Part shown: positions 51,709-60,421 of the stretch, piece after piece
Layout: each line of letters begins with the position of its first letter
How positions within the stretch are numbered: position 1 is the stretch's first letter
Position numbers and translations under genes: made by a program
Assembly: GCA_963843535.1 (NCBI GenBank)
Contig: CAWJKU010000002.1
Location: 62,001-126,000 of the forward strand
DNA length: 64,000 nt
Origin: CAVUNY01 sp963843535
GTDB lineage: Bacteria > Chloroflexota > Anaerolineae > Anaerolineales > Anaerolineaceae
Direction of reading: 5' to 3'
The notes under the pieces: generated by a model
The model's input: only the letters and a program-made list of their open reading frames with translations
Databases searched by the model: none
Told to the model about the DNA's origin: nothing

Positions 51709-53985
51709 CTATGATTTTGTTACTTTATTTGATCCAAGATAAAGGCGGGCGTGACCTGCTTTTAATTCTATTTCGAGACTTTCAACACCAGATATGAGAT
51801 CGATCCAATTTTCGTTTTGAAAACTGGCTGGCAAAAGTAAGGTCTGAGCGGAGATGGAAAAATTCGCGACCAGCAAATAATTGGCATGATCTGCGCCAAA
51901 TATAGAAGCCATCCTGATCCCGGGAATTGCTGTCTGATAGGTTTTCGCCGACGCGCTGGCCTTTTTGGTGCGAAGGTAATCCACAGCTGATAAAACTGCC
52001 CAGGCGCAATCCAAAATGATTTCACCTGGGCCGGCCCAAAATGGACCGGCTTTCAAGCAGCAGCAAATTTCGTCCACAAAAAGAGAGCGGTAGGGTCCGG
52101 CACTGCGCTGCTTGGAGCGGGATATATGCAGCGTATCGTTGTCCGAAATGGCCAGCAGGCCCAATTTATTTTCTACACACACAAATTTCCCAGGTAAATG
52201 AATAACTTCATCCAGTGGAATCGGGGAGGTAAATTTCACAGTACCTTGTACAGTCCGAATATCACGCGAAAAACCGTTATACAGGTCATTCGCGAGATTA
52301 AAATGCATCCCTTTAATGCTGCTCACCAATCCTCGTTTGTCATTCATCTTGCAGTATTCCAGCGCCAGAACGGTTTGGCCATCCGGTAGGGCGGCGAAAG
52401 CCAGGTATTGGGCTGCCATATCCTGCCCTCGCCAGCCTTCAGCAAGCTCAATTTCTGCACCCGCTTCAAGCACCCCGGAGGTGATAAACCCGCCATCAAA
52501 TGTATGGATCATGTATTCTTTAAGCGCTCGCTGCCGGGGCGCAGACGGATGAAGCGGGTGAGAATCGTGGACGAATTCGACCTGGCCTATTAAATTACCT
52601 TCCCAATCCGATAGGTGGCCGTCGAAAGGCGGTTGGCATAAACCCTGCCCAATGCCATTCGCCCGCCAGGCAAACGATGCCAGGCGGGTGGGTGAGCGGT
52701 GCAGCACTGCGCCGTGATCTTGATCGGTCCAGGATCCTGCAACAGACTGCTCGAATTTTTTTAGATCGGGCTCTTCGGCAGATTGGCCGTTCAGGAAGCC
52801 TGGGTTCCAGGGGCGATCGGGTATAAGAGGCAAGTAAGCGCAAAGTTGAGCCAGGGCGCAGGCCCGGTCCGTTTCCAGGCGGGTGTAGTAATACTCACTG
52901 GTTCGGTTTAATTCAGCCAGTCGCCGACCGTAAAAGCTGCCATCCTGGTTCCAGGCAGCTTCATGTTGGATGAGATCCAATTGTTGTTCCGCCAGCAATA
53001 AAGCGTAAGGTTCTTCCAGCTGGTCCGCGGCATATAAAAGCGCCGGAAGCAGGTAATCCTGGCAGTATGCGTAACGAATGCGCGTATCTCCGCCAATTCG
53101 CGCCAGGCGGCCATTTTGAAAGATGAGGCGCCTGATTAACTGCCATAAATCCGCCTGGTGATGGTCGAGCGTTTCCGGCCTGGGCAGGCCTTTCATTTTC
53201 AGGTCAAAATGCAGCATGGCGGCATTCGAAGCGCAAATCACCATATAACCCACATTGAAGTATCCGTGATGGTCAAGGGCGAAATTTTTGAAAAAATTTG
53301 CCCCAACATGGCGTTCGCGAATTGTCTTCCCTGCCAGGAGGGTATTATCCCAGGCGTCGACCTGCGTGCTGACGCCATTAACCAAGAATTGGTGCGCTTT
53401 TTCTTGCCAATCCGCCGCATGAGGATGCTCGGGGAGCGTCACTGCGGCACGCCAGAGGATTGCGCCGTTCCAGATATTCGATTCAGGTTGATTACGTCCG
53501 GTTTTATCCCATAAATCTGCTGCCAGGCCGGAAATCTGTCCTTTGCGATAATCGAGAAGCAGCCAATCGGCTTCACTGGCCAACATGCCCCGGAGGGCTG
53601 CCCGGTCACTTTCCGTTAAAAAGGGTTCGATGCGGTATACCGCATGCATCATGCGCTCGATCCCTAAACCAGAAATCCAGGTATGGCCCCATTGGGAACC
53701 GTCGGTACAGGCGCCGCTTCCGCTGCGGTGGCTGGATAGGCTAAAACGTAAGGATGATAATGCCCGTTCAAGGGCCCACTGCGGCGAGACGAGTTCAGGC
53801 AGCTCTTCGCGTACTGCCAGGGCGGCCAAAGCGGAAAAATACTTCTGGTTAGTCTGAACTCCCCAGGCATTAAAGCCGCTGCCATAACAGCCCAACCCTG
53901 GCGATCCAGGGATGTCATACCAGAACTTTTCGGATTGTTCCGCCCAGGCTGATAACATAGAATACACGTTAGAAATGTTGATCAT
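51709..53985 (-). CDS. Large protein of unknown function, possible (alpha/alpha)6 polysaccharide-active enzyme
   Basis: A 758-residue soluble protein with no signal peptide. The first 430 residues are helical with repeated aromatic-rich segments (WGHTWISGLGIERMMHAVYRIEPFL, HHGYFNVGYMVICASNAAMLHFDLKM, RIGGDTRIRYAYCQDYLLPALLYAAD). The rest is beta-rich with Trp and Gly. The order helical toroid then beta-sandwich is that of many polysaccharide lyases and some glycosidases, but I recognise no specific family or catalytic set. It stands alone, divergent from hisS. Several start codons are possible; none has a good ribosome binding site. Confidence 0.7.
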   Translation of the reverse strand: MINISNVYSMLSAWAEQSEKFWYDIPGSPGLGCYGSGFNAWGVQTNQKYFSALAALAVREELPELVSPQWALERALSSLRFSLSSHRSGSGACTDGSQWGHTWISGLGIERMMHAVYRIEPFLTESDRAALRGMLASEADWLLLDYRKGQISGLAADLWDKTGRNQPESNIWNGAILWRAAVTLPEHPHAADWQEKAHQFLVNGVSTQVDAWDNTLLAGKTIRERHVGANFFKNFALDHHGYFNVGYMVICASNAAMLHFDLKMKGLPRPETLDHHQADLWQLIRRLIFQNGRLARIGGDTRIRYAYCQDYLLPALLYAADQLEEPYALLLAEQQLDLIQHEAAWNQDGSFYGRRLAELNRTSEYYYTRLETDRACALAQLCAYLPLIPDRPWNPGFLNGQSAEEPDLKKFEQSVAGSWTDQDHGAVLHRSPTRLASFAWRANGIGQGLCQPPFDGHLSDWEGNLIGQVEFVHDSHPLHPSAPRQRALKEYMIHTFDGGFITSGVLEAGAEIELAEGWRGQDMAAQYLAFAALPDGQTVLALEYCKMNDKRGLVSSIKGMHFNLANDLYNGFSRDIRTVQGTVKFTSPIPLDEVIHLPGKFVCVENKLGLLAISDNDTLHISRSKQRSAGPYRSLFVDEICCCLKAGPFWAGPGEIILDCAWAVLSAVDYLRTKKASASAKTYQTAIPGIRMASIFGADHANYLLVANFSISAQTLLLPASFQNENWIDLISGVESLEIELKAGHARLYLGSNKVTKS

Positions 53986-54021
53986 ATAAAAATTGTATGC
54001 TCTTTTAGTGTGGATACAACA

Positions 54022-54050
54022 TTGACAGGCTAAAAATAATTTGATATATT
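54022..54050 (+). promoter_or_regulatory. Promoter of the hisS leader
   Basis: TTGACA (54022-54027), a 17-base spacer and TATATT (54045-54050) form a near-perfect promoter. The expected start of transcription (about 54057) coincides with the ATG of the leader peptide, so that message would be leaderless. Confidence 0.8.
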
Positions 54051-54056
54051 TGGACT

Positions 54057-54107
54057 ATGTTCGTCATTAATTCTTCTCATCATCATGCCAGTTCCTTCCA
54101 AGGTTGA
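54057..54107 (+). CDS. His leader peptide of the hisS attenuator
   Basis: A 16-codon frame, MFVINSSHHHASSFQG, with three consecutive histidine codons (CAT at 54078-54086). It lies between a strong promoter and a rho-independent terminator that precedes hisS. The run of the cognate amino acid, the position of the stop codon inside an alternative-pairing segment, and the downstream terminator are all features of a ribosome-stalling attenuator. Too short for ordinary gene calling. Translation would begin at or next to the 5' end of the RNA. Confidence 0.8.
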   Translation: MFVINSSHHHASSFQG

Positions 54108-54176
54108 CCGAGGAAGTCAGGCGAGCGCGTCTGCGGATTGAATTCCAACACCCCCGGTCGACGGGGGTATTTTTTT
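54095..54176 (+). promoter_or_regulatory. Transcription attenuator upstream of hisS
   Basis: Three exclusive pairings are visible. Hairpin 1:2 is CTTCC (54095-54099) with GGAAG (54112-54116). Antiterminator 2:3 is 54103-54113 (GTTGACCGAGG) with 54152-54162 (CCCCGGTCGAC), ten of eleven positions pairing. Terminator 3:4 is ACCCCCG (54150-54156) with CGGGGGT (54162-54168), followed by seven T (54170-54176). A ribosome stalled at the His codons would cover segment 1 and free segment 2 for the antiterminator, so hisS is read when charged tRNA-His is scarce. Confidence 0.8.
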
Positions 54177-54215
54177 GCCAGCCGTGATACAAAACAGGTT
54201 TTTTTGGAGGAAAAA

Positions 54216-55484
54216 ATGAAGCAAATAATCCAATCATTAAAAGGCACTCGCGATTTTTATCCTGAGGAAAAAGCGGTGCATTCATGGTTGAATGCCAAAA
54301 TTGGCGAGGTTTCGCGTGAGTTTGGCTACCAGGAATGGGACGGTCCTTTCCTCGAAAAAGTTGACCTTTATGCGGCAAAATCCGGAGATGAACTGGTGAA
54401 TGAACAGGCCTTCGTGTTCCCAGACCGCGGTGGAGATCTGATCACGCTGCGTCCCGAATTGACGCCCACATTGGCACGGATGGTGGCTCAAAAACAGGGC
54501 GAGCTGATATTTCCGCTGCGCTGGTGGTCTTTTGGCCCATTCTGGCGGTATGAGCGCCCGCAAAAAGGGCGAACGCGCGAATTTTTTCAGTGGAATATCG
54601 ATTTGATCGGAACGAGCAATCCGGAATCTGATGCTGAGCTGATCGTAGTCGCCGCGGCTTTTCTGAAAAAGGTGGGGTTACGATCGGACCTGGTGAAAAT
54701 TCTGGTGAACAACCGTCGTTTAATTAACAGCGCCCTTTCAGATTTGGATATTGACGTAGACAAGCGTGCCGCCGTAACCCGGTTAATCGACCGCAAGGAT
54801 AAATTGTCTCTTGAGGAATGGGACCGATTTGCCCTCGAGATTGGCTTATCTGCGATTCAGATCGATCGGTTGAAAAAACTGCTCGATGATCCAGATTTGT
54901 GGCGAAAATCGGATGAGCTCAAACGGGTATTTGCGGTTTTGGATGCGGTCGGCATGCGAGATTATGTGAAATTCGATGCGCGCGTCATCCGCGGCCTGGA
55001 TTACTACACAGGCACAGTTTTTGAAGCCTGGGATTTGGACGGCGGCAGGGCGATTTTCGGCGGTGGTCGTTACGATAACCTGGTGAACGCTGTCGGCGGC
55101 GACCCGCTGCCCGGGGTGGGTTTCGCGATGGGGGATGTGATGATCACGATCATCCTGGAAAAATATGGATTGATCCCGAATTTAGGAATGACTCCATCCA
55201 GGGTGCTGGTCACCATATTTGACGAGAATTCGACCGTCGCCGCCTACCGCCTGGCTGCTGATCTACGTCAGGAGGGAATCCGGGCAGCGGTGTACCCAGA
55301 ACCGGTAAAATTGATGAAGCAGCTAAAATACGCTGATCGAATGGGTATAAAGCTGGCGGTGATCGTTGGCCCAGACGAGGAAGCCACCGGCCAGGTGACG
55401 GTCAAGGATCTGGCAGCACGCAGCCAGGTGACTATGAATCGTGCCGATCTGGTAGATTTCTTGAACCAATGGGACGCCGCATGA
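54216..55484 (+). CDS. hisS: Histidyl-tRNA synthetase
   Basis: A 422-residue class II synthetase that charges tRNA-His. Motif 2 lies in FWRYERPQKGRTREFFQWNIDLIG; the histidine-binding motifs are GLDYYTGTVFEAWD and GGGRYDNLV; motif 3 GDPLPGVGFAMGDVMI. The C-terminal anticodon-binding domain covers about 330-422 (RVLVTIFDENSTVAAYRLAADLRQEGI). The ATG at 54216 follows TTTTGGAGG; earlier in-frame codons lie inside the attenuator. tRNA-His itself is encoded 68 bases downstream. Confidence 0.96.
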   Translation: MKQIIQSLKGTRDFYPEEKAVHSWLNAKIGEVSREFGYQEWDGPFLEKVDLYAAKSGDELVNEQAFVFPDRGGDLITLRPELTPTLARMVAQKQGELIFPLRWWSFGPFWRYERPQKGRTREFFQWNIDLIGTSNPESDAELIVVAAAFLKKVGLRSDLVKILVNNRRLINSALSDLDIDVDKRAAVTRLIDRKDKLSLEEWDRFALEIGLSAIQIDRLKKLLDDPDLWRKSDELKRVFAVLDAVGMRDYVKFDARVIRGLDYYTGTVFEAWDLDGGRAIFGGGRYDNLVNAVGGDPLPGVGFAMGDVMITIILEKYGLIPNLGMTPSRVLVTIFDENSTVAAYRLAADLRQEGIRAAVYPEPVKLMKQLKYADRMGIKLAVIVGPDEEATGQVTVKDLAARSQVTMNRADLVDFLNQWDAA

Positions 55485-55510
55485 TCCCACACCCGCTGTG
55501 AGTCGAAAGC

Positions 55511-55539
55511 TTGCGCTCAAAGGCACGACGTGGTAAAAT
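55511..55539 (+). promoter_or_regulatory. Promoter of tRNA-His
   Basis: TTGCGC (55511-55516), a 17-base spacer and TAAAAT (55534-55539) lie 13 bases before the tRNA, so the tRNA can be transcribed separately from hisS. Confidence 0.55.
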
Positions 55540-55551
55540 CTTGGCGCTTAT

Positions 55552-55627
55552 GGTGGCTGTAGCTCAACGGCAGAGCATCGCACTGTGGATGCGAGGGTTG
55601 TGGGTTCGAAACCCATCAGCCACCCCA
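55552..55627 (+). tRNA. tRNA-His (anticodon GTG)
   Basis: A full cloverleaf: acceptor stem GTGGCTG with CAGCCAC, D-arm AGCTCAACGGCAGAGC, anticodon stem TCGCA/TGCGA with loop CTGTGGA (anticodon GTG at 55585-55587), T-arm with GGTTCGAAACC. The extra G at 55552 faces discriminator C at 55624, the G-1:C73 pair unique to tRNA-His. The CCA end is encoded (55625-55627). It directly follows hisS. Confidence 0.96.
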
Positions 55628-55640
55628 GGTATACACATCG

Positions 55641-55674
55641 CGCAAACGAGACCGCTGCAGCGGCCTCGTTTGCG
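55641..55674. terminator. Hairpin after tRNA-His
   Basis: Sixteen-base arms CGCAAACGAGACCGCT and AGCGGCCTCGTTTGCG with one mismatch and a two-base loop. The following T-run is absent on the plus strand, so it may be a processing or convergent-terminator structure shared with the GH3 gene. Confidence 0.65.
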
Positions 55675-55695
55675 TTAAGGAGTGGAATGAAGGTC

Positions 55696-57876
55696 CTACT
55701 CCGCGAGAAGAGTCGCTTTCAACAGATCGCGGTCGCGTGACGAGGGACCCACGAGGATCTCGAATTCGCCCGGCTCGACCACGCTGCGGCATTCTGCATC
55801 CACGATCTGGAACGACTCCCACGGTAGACTGATCTTAACTGACTTCTTCTCACCCGGCGCCAGGTGCACACGGGCGAAACCCTTGAGCGCTTTATTCACC
55901 CAGGTGGCCGAGGTCACGACATCGGTTACGTAGACCTGCACGATCTCGTCGCCTGCACGTTGGCCGGTGTTTTCCACGTCCACCGAGATGACCACCGACT
56001 GCCCGCGGGCGAGTGTAAATGCGCTGAGACTTAGATTCGAATAGCGGTACTGCGTGTAGCTTAAACCATGGCCGAAGGGAAAAAGAGGCTCTTGCGTGAG
56101 ATCTGCGTAGCGATAGCCGTGCTGACCGCGCACCTGGCTGTAGTACACCGGCTGCTGACCGACGTGGACCGGGATCGAGATCGTTAACTTGCCAGACGGA
56201 TTCAACTGACCGAACAGCGCCTCGGCCAGCGCGCGACCGCCTTCCATACCGGAATTGAAACCTTCAAGGATCGCCGCGGCACGCCTGGCCGAGGGCGGAA
56301 GCACGAGCGGTTTGCTGTTTACGAGCACGATAATCATCGGCTTGCCGGTCTTTTCCAGCGCGTCGAGCAGGGCGACCTGCCCGCCTTGCAGCTCGAGCGT
56401 AGCAGTGCTTTTCGCCTCACCGATAAATTCCAGATGATCGCCCACAATGGCCACGACCATATCGGCTGCCTGCGCCGCGGCGACCGCAGCAGGGACACCT
56501 GAGAGATCGTCGTCGATGATCGAGCAACCGGGTTCGTAACGGATTGAGCAGCCGGCCGGTGCCAGGGAGCGGATACCGTCGAGCACGGTCGTCGTTTTCT
56601 CGCGCGGCTGCTTGCCAGCCTCCAGTGGGTGCTGTGAAGCGCCGAGCGTCCAATCGCCGAGCTGCTGCAGATCGTCGTTGGCATTGGGGCCGATCACGGC
56701 GATGGACTTCACCCTGGCCGGATCGAGCGGGAGCAGGCCGTTGTTCTGGAGGAGCACCAGGCTCTGGCGCGCGGCGGCAAGATTGATGGCGCGATGGTCG
56801 GGCCGGGTAATCTCGACGGCAGCCTGGTCGAGATTGGGACGGCGGGGATTTTCGAAGAGGCCCATGCGGAATTTCAGCGAGAGCAGCCGGGCGCAGGGTG
56901 CGTCGATTTCGGATTCGGCGAGGCGGCCGCTGTGCACGGCGTCAATGGCTCCCTCGTAGAATTGCGGGGTGGTCATCATGATGTCGTTGCCAGCGCGCAA
57001 GGCCGTGATTGCGGCATCGGTGTAGGTATTGCAAACCTTCTGCTCCCGGACAAGGCGTCCAACGTTGTCCCAGTCGGTCACGACCACGCCGCGGAAGCCC
57101 CACTCGTTCTTGAGGAGGTCTACGAGCAGCCAGCGGTTGGCGGTCGAAGGCACACCCTCGATCGATTGGTAGCCGGTCATGAAGGTCATCGCGCCCGCGA
57201 GGGCAGCGCGCTCAAACGGCGGCAGGAAGTAGCTCCGCAGCTTACGGCGAGAGAGGTCTGCCTCTGAGGCGTCGCGGCCGCCCTGTGTCTCAGAGTAGCC
57301 GGCATAATGCTTGGCAGTCGCGAGAACGGCCGTGGGATCGTTAAGTCCCTGGCCCTGGTAGCCGTGGATCAACGCCGCGCCGAACTCACCGATCAGATAT
57401 GGGTCCTCGCCGAAGGTTTCGCCAGTGCGGCCCCAGCGCAGGTCGCGCGTTAGGCAAAGCACGGGCGAGAACGTCCAGTGGATGCCGGTCGGCGCCATCT
57501 CCTCGGCGGTCACGCGTCCGACCTGTTCTAGCAGCTCAATATTCCAGCTCGAGGCGAGCGCCAACTGGGTGGGGAAGATCGTTGCACCCTTCCAGAAGGA
57601 GTGGCCATGAATGCCGTCCTCACCGATGAGCAGCGGAATACCAAGACGGTTCTGCGCGGCGAGGTCCATCGCCAGGATGATCTTCGCCCCAAGAATGTGC
57701 AGCAGGGAACCGGGCTGGAGGGTACGGATGAATGAGAGGTCCTCACCCCGCGCGTCACACATCATTAGCTGACCGACTTTCTCCTCGAGGGTCATGCAGC
57801 CGAGCAGGTCGGCGACGCGTTCTTCGATGGTCAGGGCGGGGTCGCGGTAGGCGGGAGTGGGGGAGATGTGCGGCAT
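55696..57876 (-). CDS. GH3-family beta-glucosidase (first copy)
   Basis: A 726-residue glycoside hydrolase of family 3. N-terminal barrel: TLEEKVGQLMMCD, GEDGIHGHSFWKGATIFP, FSPVLCLTRDLRWGRTGETFGEDPYL, TAKHYAGYSETQGGRD, and the nucleophile Asp268 in VVVTDWDNVG. The C-terminal alpha/beta sandwich (AVIGPNANDDLQQLGDW...) and a fibronectin-III-like domain (AGDEIVQVYVTDVV) follow. No signal peptide, so cytoplasmic action on imported beta-glucosides is likely. AGGAG precedes ATG 57876. The gene is GC-richer than the hisS region next to it and starts right after tRNA-His; divergent from a second GH3 gene. Confidence 0.93.
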   Translation of the reverse strand: MPHISPTPAYRDPALTIEERVADLLGCMTLEEKVGQLMMCDARGEDLSFIRTLQPGSLLHILGAKIILAMDLAAQNRLGIPLLIGEDGIHGHSFWKGATIFPTQLALASSWNIELLEQVGRVTAEEMAPTGIHWTFSPVLCLTRDLRWGRTGETFGEDPYLIGEFGAALIHGYQGQGLNDPTAVLATAKHYAGYSETQGGRDASEADLSRRKLRSYFLPPFERAALAGAMTFMTGYQSIEGVPSTANRWLLVDLLKNEWGFRGVVVTDWDNVGRLVREQKVCNTYTDAAITALRAGNDIMMTTPQFYEGAIDAVHSGRLAESEIDAPCARLLSLKFRMGLFENPRRPNLDQAAVEITRPDHRAINLAAARQSLVLLQNNGLLPLDPARVKSIAVIGPNANDDLQQLGDWTLGASQHPLEAGKQPREKTTTVLDGIRSLAPAGCSIRYEPGCSIIDDDLSGVPAAVAAAQAADMVVAIVGDHLEFIGEAKSTATLELQGGQVALLDALEKTGKPMIIVLVNSKPLVLPPSARRAAAILEGFNSGMEGGRALAEALFGQLNPSGKLTISIPVHVGQQPVYYSQVRGQHGYRYADLTQEPLFPFGHGLSYTQYRYSNLSLSAFTLARGQSVVISVDVENTGQRAGDEIVQVYVTDVVTSATWVNKALKGFARVHLAPGEKKSVKISLPWESFQIVDAECRSVVEPGEFEILVGPSSRDRDLLKATLLAE

Positions 57877-57960
57877 AGGGGGCTCCTGGTTTGATGCGCT
57901 GATGATTTGCGCCACTTTACTTATTGGCGGATTATAGCGCGGTTTTCATAACGAGCAGCG

Positions 57961-57989
57961 TTGACATTAACACGTGTTACTACTAGGAT
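57961..57989 (+). promoter_or_regulatory. Promoter with palindromic operator for the second GH3 gene
   Basis: TTGACA (57961-57966), a 17-base spacer and TAGGAT (57984-57989). The spacer holds the perfect palindrome TAACACGTGTTA (57968-57979). A site of 15 matches in 18 bases lies upstream of the MFS gene. The central CG and position suggest a LacI-family regulator, which is not encoded in this window. Confidence 0.7.
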
Positions 57990-58088
57990 TATAGTTGTTA
58001 TTGACGTCGGTCCGATAAAGGGATGGTTGGCTCGCTTGGGCGAGTCCACCCTCGGGATAATTGCCCGGCGTCACAAGGAGGAAATGTT

Positions 58089-60323
58089 ATGGTTGACACG
58101 ACAAACACAGGGATATTACCTGTCCCATCGGAGTCCGAAGTCGCGACCCGCGTCGAGGCCCTTTTGGGTCGGATGAGCCTGGAGGATAAGATAGGCCAGC
58201 TCAACCAGGTTGGGGGCGCATCGTTCTTCCCAGGACCAAAGCCCGAAGATGTCATCCGCAAAGGTGGGGCGGGCTCGGTGCTGTGGCTCAATGACACGAA
58301 GCAGTTCAATGTGCTCCAAAAGATTGCCGTCGAAGAGAGCCCCTCCAAGATTCCGCTCCTATTCGCCCTCGATGTGATCCACGGTTACCGTACGATTTTT
58401 CCTGTGCCGCTGGCCATGGCCTCATCGTGGGATCCTTCAGTTGCCGAACGGGCGCAGGCTGTGGCGGCCAAGGAGGCTCGCGCCGCAGGTTTACACTGGA
58501 CCTTCGGCCCGATGCTCGACATTGCCCGTGACGCCCGTTGGGGCCGCATTGTGGAAGGCGCCGGCGAAGATCCCTTCCTGGGGGCAGCTATGGCAGCCGC
58601 CCAGGTCCGCGGCTTCCAGGGACCATATCTAGGCGCGCCTGATCGGGTTGTGGCCTGCGCCAAGCACTTCGCGGGTTACGGGGCGGCGGATGGCGGGCGG
58701 GATTACGACCCGGTCTACCTATCTGAATCCCAACTGCGCAATATCTACTTCCCGCCCTTCCAGGCCGCGGTGAAGGCTGGCGTGGGGACATTTATGAGCG
58801 CCTATATGGACCTGAACAATGTTCCTGCCAGTGGGAACCGCTTCCTGCTGCGCGACATCCTGCGCGGCGAGTGGGGCTTCCAGGGGTTCGTGGTCAGTGA
58901 CGCGATGGCTGTCGGGAACCTGGTCATTCAGGGTTTCGCGCGCGATGGGCGCGATGCAGCCTTACGCGCACTGAGAGCGGGCCTCAACATGGACATGGCC
59001 AGCAATACCTACCCGGAACACCTTGCCGGGCTCGTCGAGGATGGTACCCTGAAATTGGCCGATATCGATGCAGCCGTGCGCCCGATTCTCGCGATCAAGA
59101 TTCGGATGGGTTTATTCGAGCAGCCGTACATTGACGAGGCGAAGCTGGCCCAGATAGTCACCCTGCCTGAGCACCGCAAGGAAGCGCGGCTCGCTGGGCA
59201 GCGGTCGATGGTCCTGCTGCGCAACGAAGGCCGGCTCCTGCCGCTCTCCAGGAACATAAAAAATGTAGCCGTGATCGGTCCTCTGGCGGACTCGATGGAA
59301 GCCACAGAGGGCTCCTGGATGGTCTTCGGCCACACGCCGGCGGCCGTCACAGTCCTCGAAGGCCTTCGTGCCAGGCTGCCGGGTGCGAAAGTTGGGTACG
59401 CTCCCGGGCCTGAAATCAGGCGTGAATTCCCATCCCCATTCGAAGCATTTATGCCTGGGGGCATAAAACCTGCCCAGACACCTGAAGAGGCGGAAACTGC
59501 CTTTCAGGCGGCCGTGGCTACCGCACACAGCGCGGATGTGGTGGTGATGGTCCTGGGTGAGGATGCCAACATGGCCGGCGAGGCTGCTTCGCGCGCCTCG
59601 TTCGATTTGCCAGGGCGCCAGGAAGATCTGCTCAAGGCTGTTGTGGGCCTCGGAAAGCCTGTGGTTCTTGTTCTCTTGAACGGCCGTCCGCTGAGCATCA
59701 ATTGGGCAGCGGAAAACGTACCGGCGATCCTCGAAGCATGGGAGCCCGGCAGTGAGGGCGGCCATGCTGTGGCTGATATCCTTTTCGGCGACGTTAACCC
59801 AGGCGGCAAGCTGCCAGTTACATTTCCGCGAAAGGCCAGCCACGCACCGCTCTACTACGCGCGCAACCTCACCCATTCGCCCGAGGGTAGCCCGATGTAC
59901 AGCGCGCGCTACTGGGACGGCCTGCCGATCCCGCTCTATCCCTTCGGTTTTGGCCTCAGCTACACTACCTTCTCAATCACGAACCTGAAGGTCGCGGCAC
60001 CCCAGGTGAAGGTGGGGAGCTCGCTAGCCGTGACAGCTGACGTGGCGAACACGGGTAAAGTTGTTGGCGATGAGGTAATCCAGCTCTACGTCCATCAAAA
60101 GGCTGGCAGCGACTCACGTCCGGTACGCGAGCTGAAGGGTTTCGAGCGACTCACGCTTAAGCCCGGTGAAATGAAGACTGTTACTTTCCACCTTGGCCCA
60201 GCCGAGCTTGGTTATTGGAGCACGAGTGCCAACAGGTGGGTCCAGGATGCAGAGGCATTTGACATCTGGGTCGGCGCCGATTCGCTGGCAACGCTCCACG
60301 CGGATCTTGTGGTGGTTCGTTAA
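58089..60323 (+). CDS. GH3-family beta-glucosidase/xylosidase (second copy)
   Basis: A 744-residue BglX-like GH3 enzyme. Barrel motifs SLEDKIGQLNQ, ALDVIHGYRTIFPVPLA, FGPMLDIARDARWGRIVEGAGEDPFL, CAKHFAGYGAADGGRDYDPV and nucleophile Asp271 in VVSDAMAVG. The C-terminal domain includes AVIGPLADSMEATEGSW and GEDANMAGEAASRASFDLPGRQ with the acid/base Glu region, then a fibronectin-III-like domain (VVGDEVIQLYVHQ). No signal peptide. AAGGAGG lies seven bases before ATG 58089. Different in subgroup from the divergent GH3 copy (SDA rather than TDW motif), so the two may hydrolyse different linkages. Confidence 0.93.
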   Translation: MVDTTNTGILPVPSESEVATRVEALLGRMSLEDKIGQLNQVGGASFFPGPKPEDVIRKGGAGSVLWLNDTKQFNVLQKIAVEESPSKIPLLFALDVIHGYRTIFPVPLAMASSWDPSVAERAQAVAAKEARAAGLHWTFGPMLDIARDARWGRIVEGAGEDPFLGAAMAAAQVRGFQGPYLGAPDRVVACAKHFAGYGAADGGRDYDPVYLSESQLRNIYFPPFQAAVKAGVGTFMSAYMDLNNVPASGNRFLLRDILRGEWGFQGFVVSDAMAVGNLVIQGFARDGRDAALRALRAGLNMDMASNTYPEHLAGLVEDGTLKLADIDAAVRPILAIKIRMGLFEQPYIDEAKLAQIVTLPEHRKEARLAGQRSMVLLRNEGRLLPLSRNIKNVAVIGPLADSMEATEGSWMVFGHTPAAVTVLEGLRARLPGAKVGYAPGPEIRREFPSPFEAFMPGGIKPAQTPEEAETAFQAAVATAHSADVVVMVLGEDANMAGEAASRASFDLPGRQEDLLKAVVGLGKPVVLVLLNGRPLSINWAAENVPAILEAWEPGSEGGHAVADILFGDVNPGGKLPVTFPRKASHAPLYYARNLTHSPEGSPMYSARYWDGLPIPLYPFGFGLSYTTFSITNLKVAAPQVKVGSSLAVTADVANTGKVVGDEVIQLYVHQKAGSDSRPVRELKGFERLTLKPGEMKTVTFHLGPAELGYWSTSANRWVQDAEAFDIWVGADSLATLHADLVVVR

Positions 60324-60421
60324 GAACGGTTGAAATTTTTACTGCACTGCAACCAAAACGCATAAATATGTGTTTCATGTTTGTGCGTTTGCCATTTATA
60401 TCTGGTCTTCAGCCATTTCCC

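Noticed and set aside
54060..54180. T-box riboswitch or SRP RNA upstream of hisS
   Set aside because: No T-box AGGGUGGNACC sequence or specifier-stem layout, and no conserved SRP GGAAGC core. The His-codon leader and the three stems explain the region better.
59112..59876. 254-codon minus-strand frame inside the second GH3 gene
   Set aside because: Typical antisense shadow in a GC-rich gene.
55628..60420. Integrative element at tRNA-His with attachment sites
   Set aside because: No integrase and no convincing copy of the tRNA 3' end near 60.3-60.4 kb; only a seven-base match was seen.
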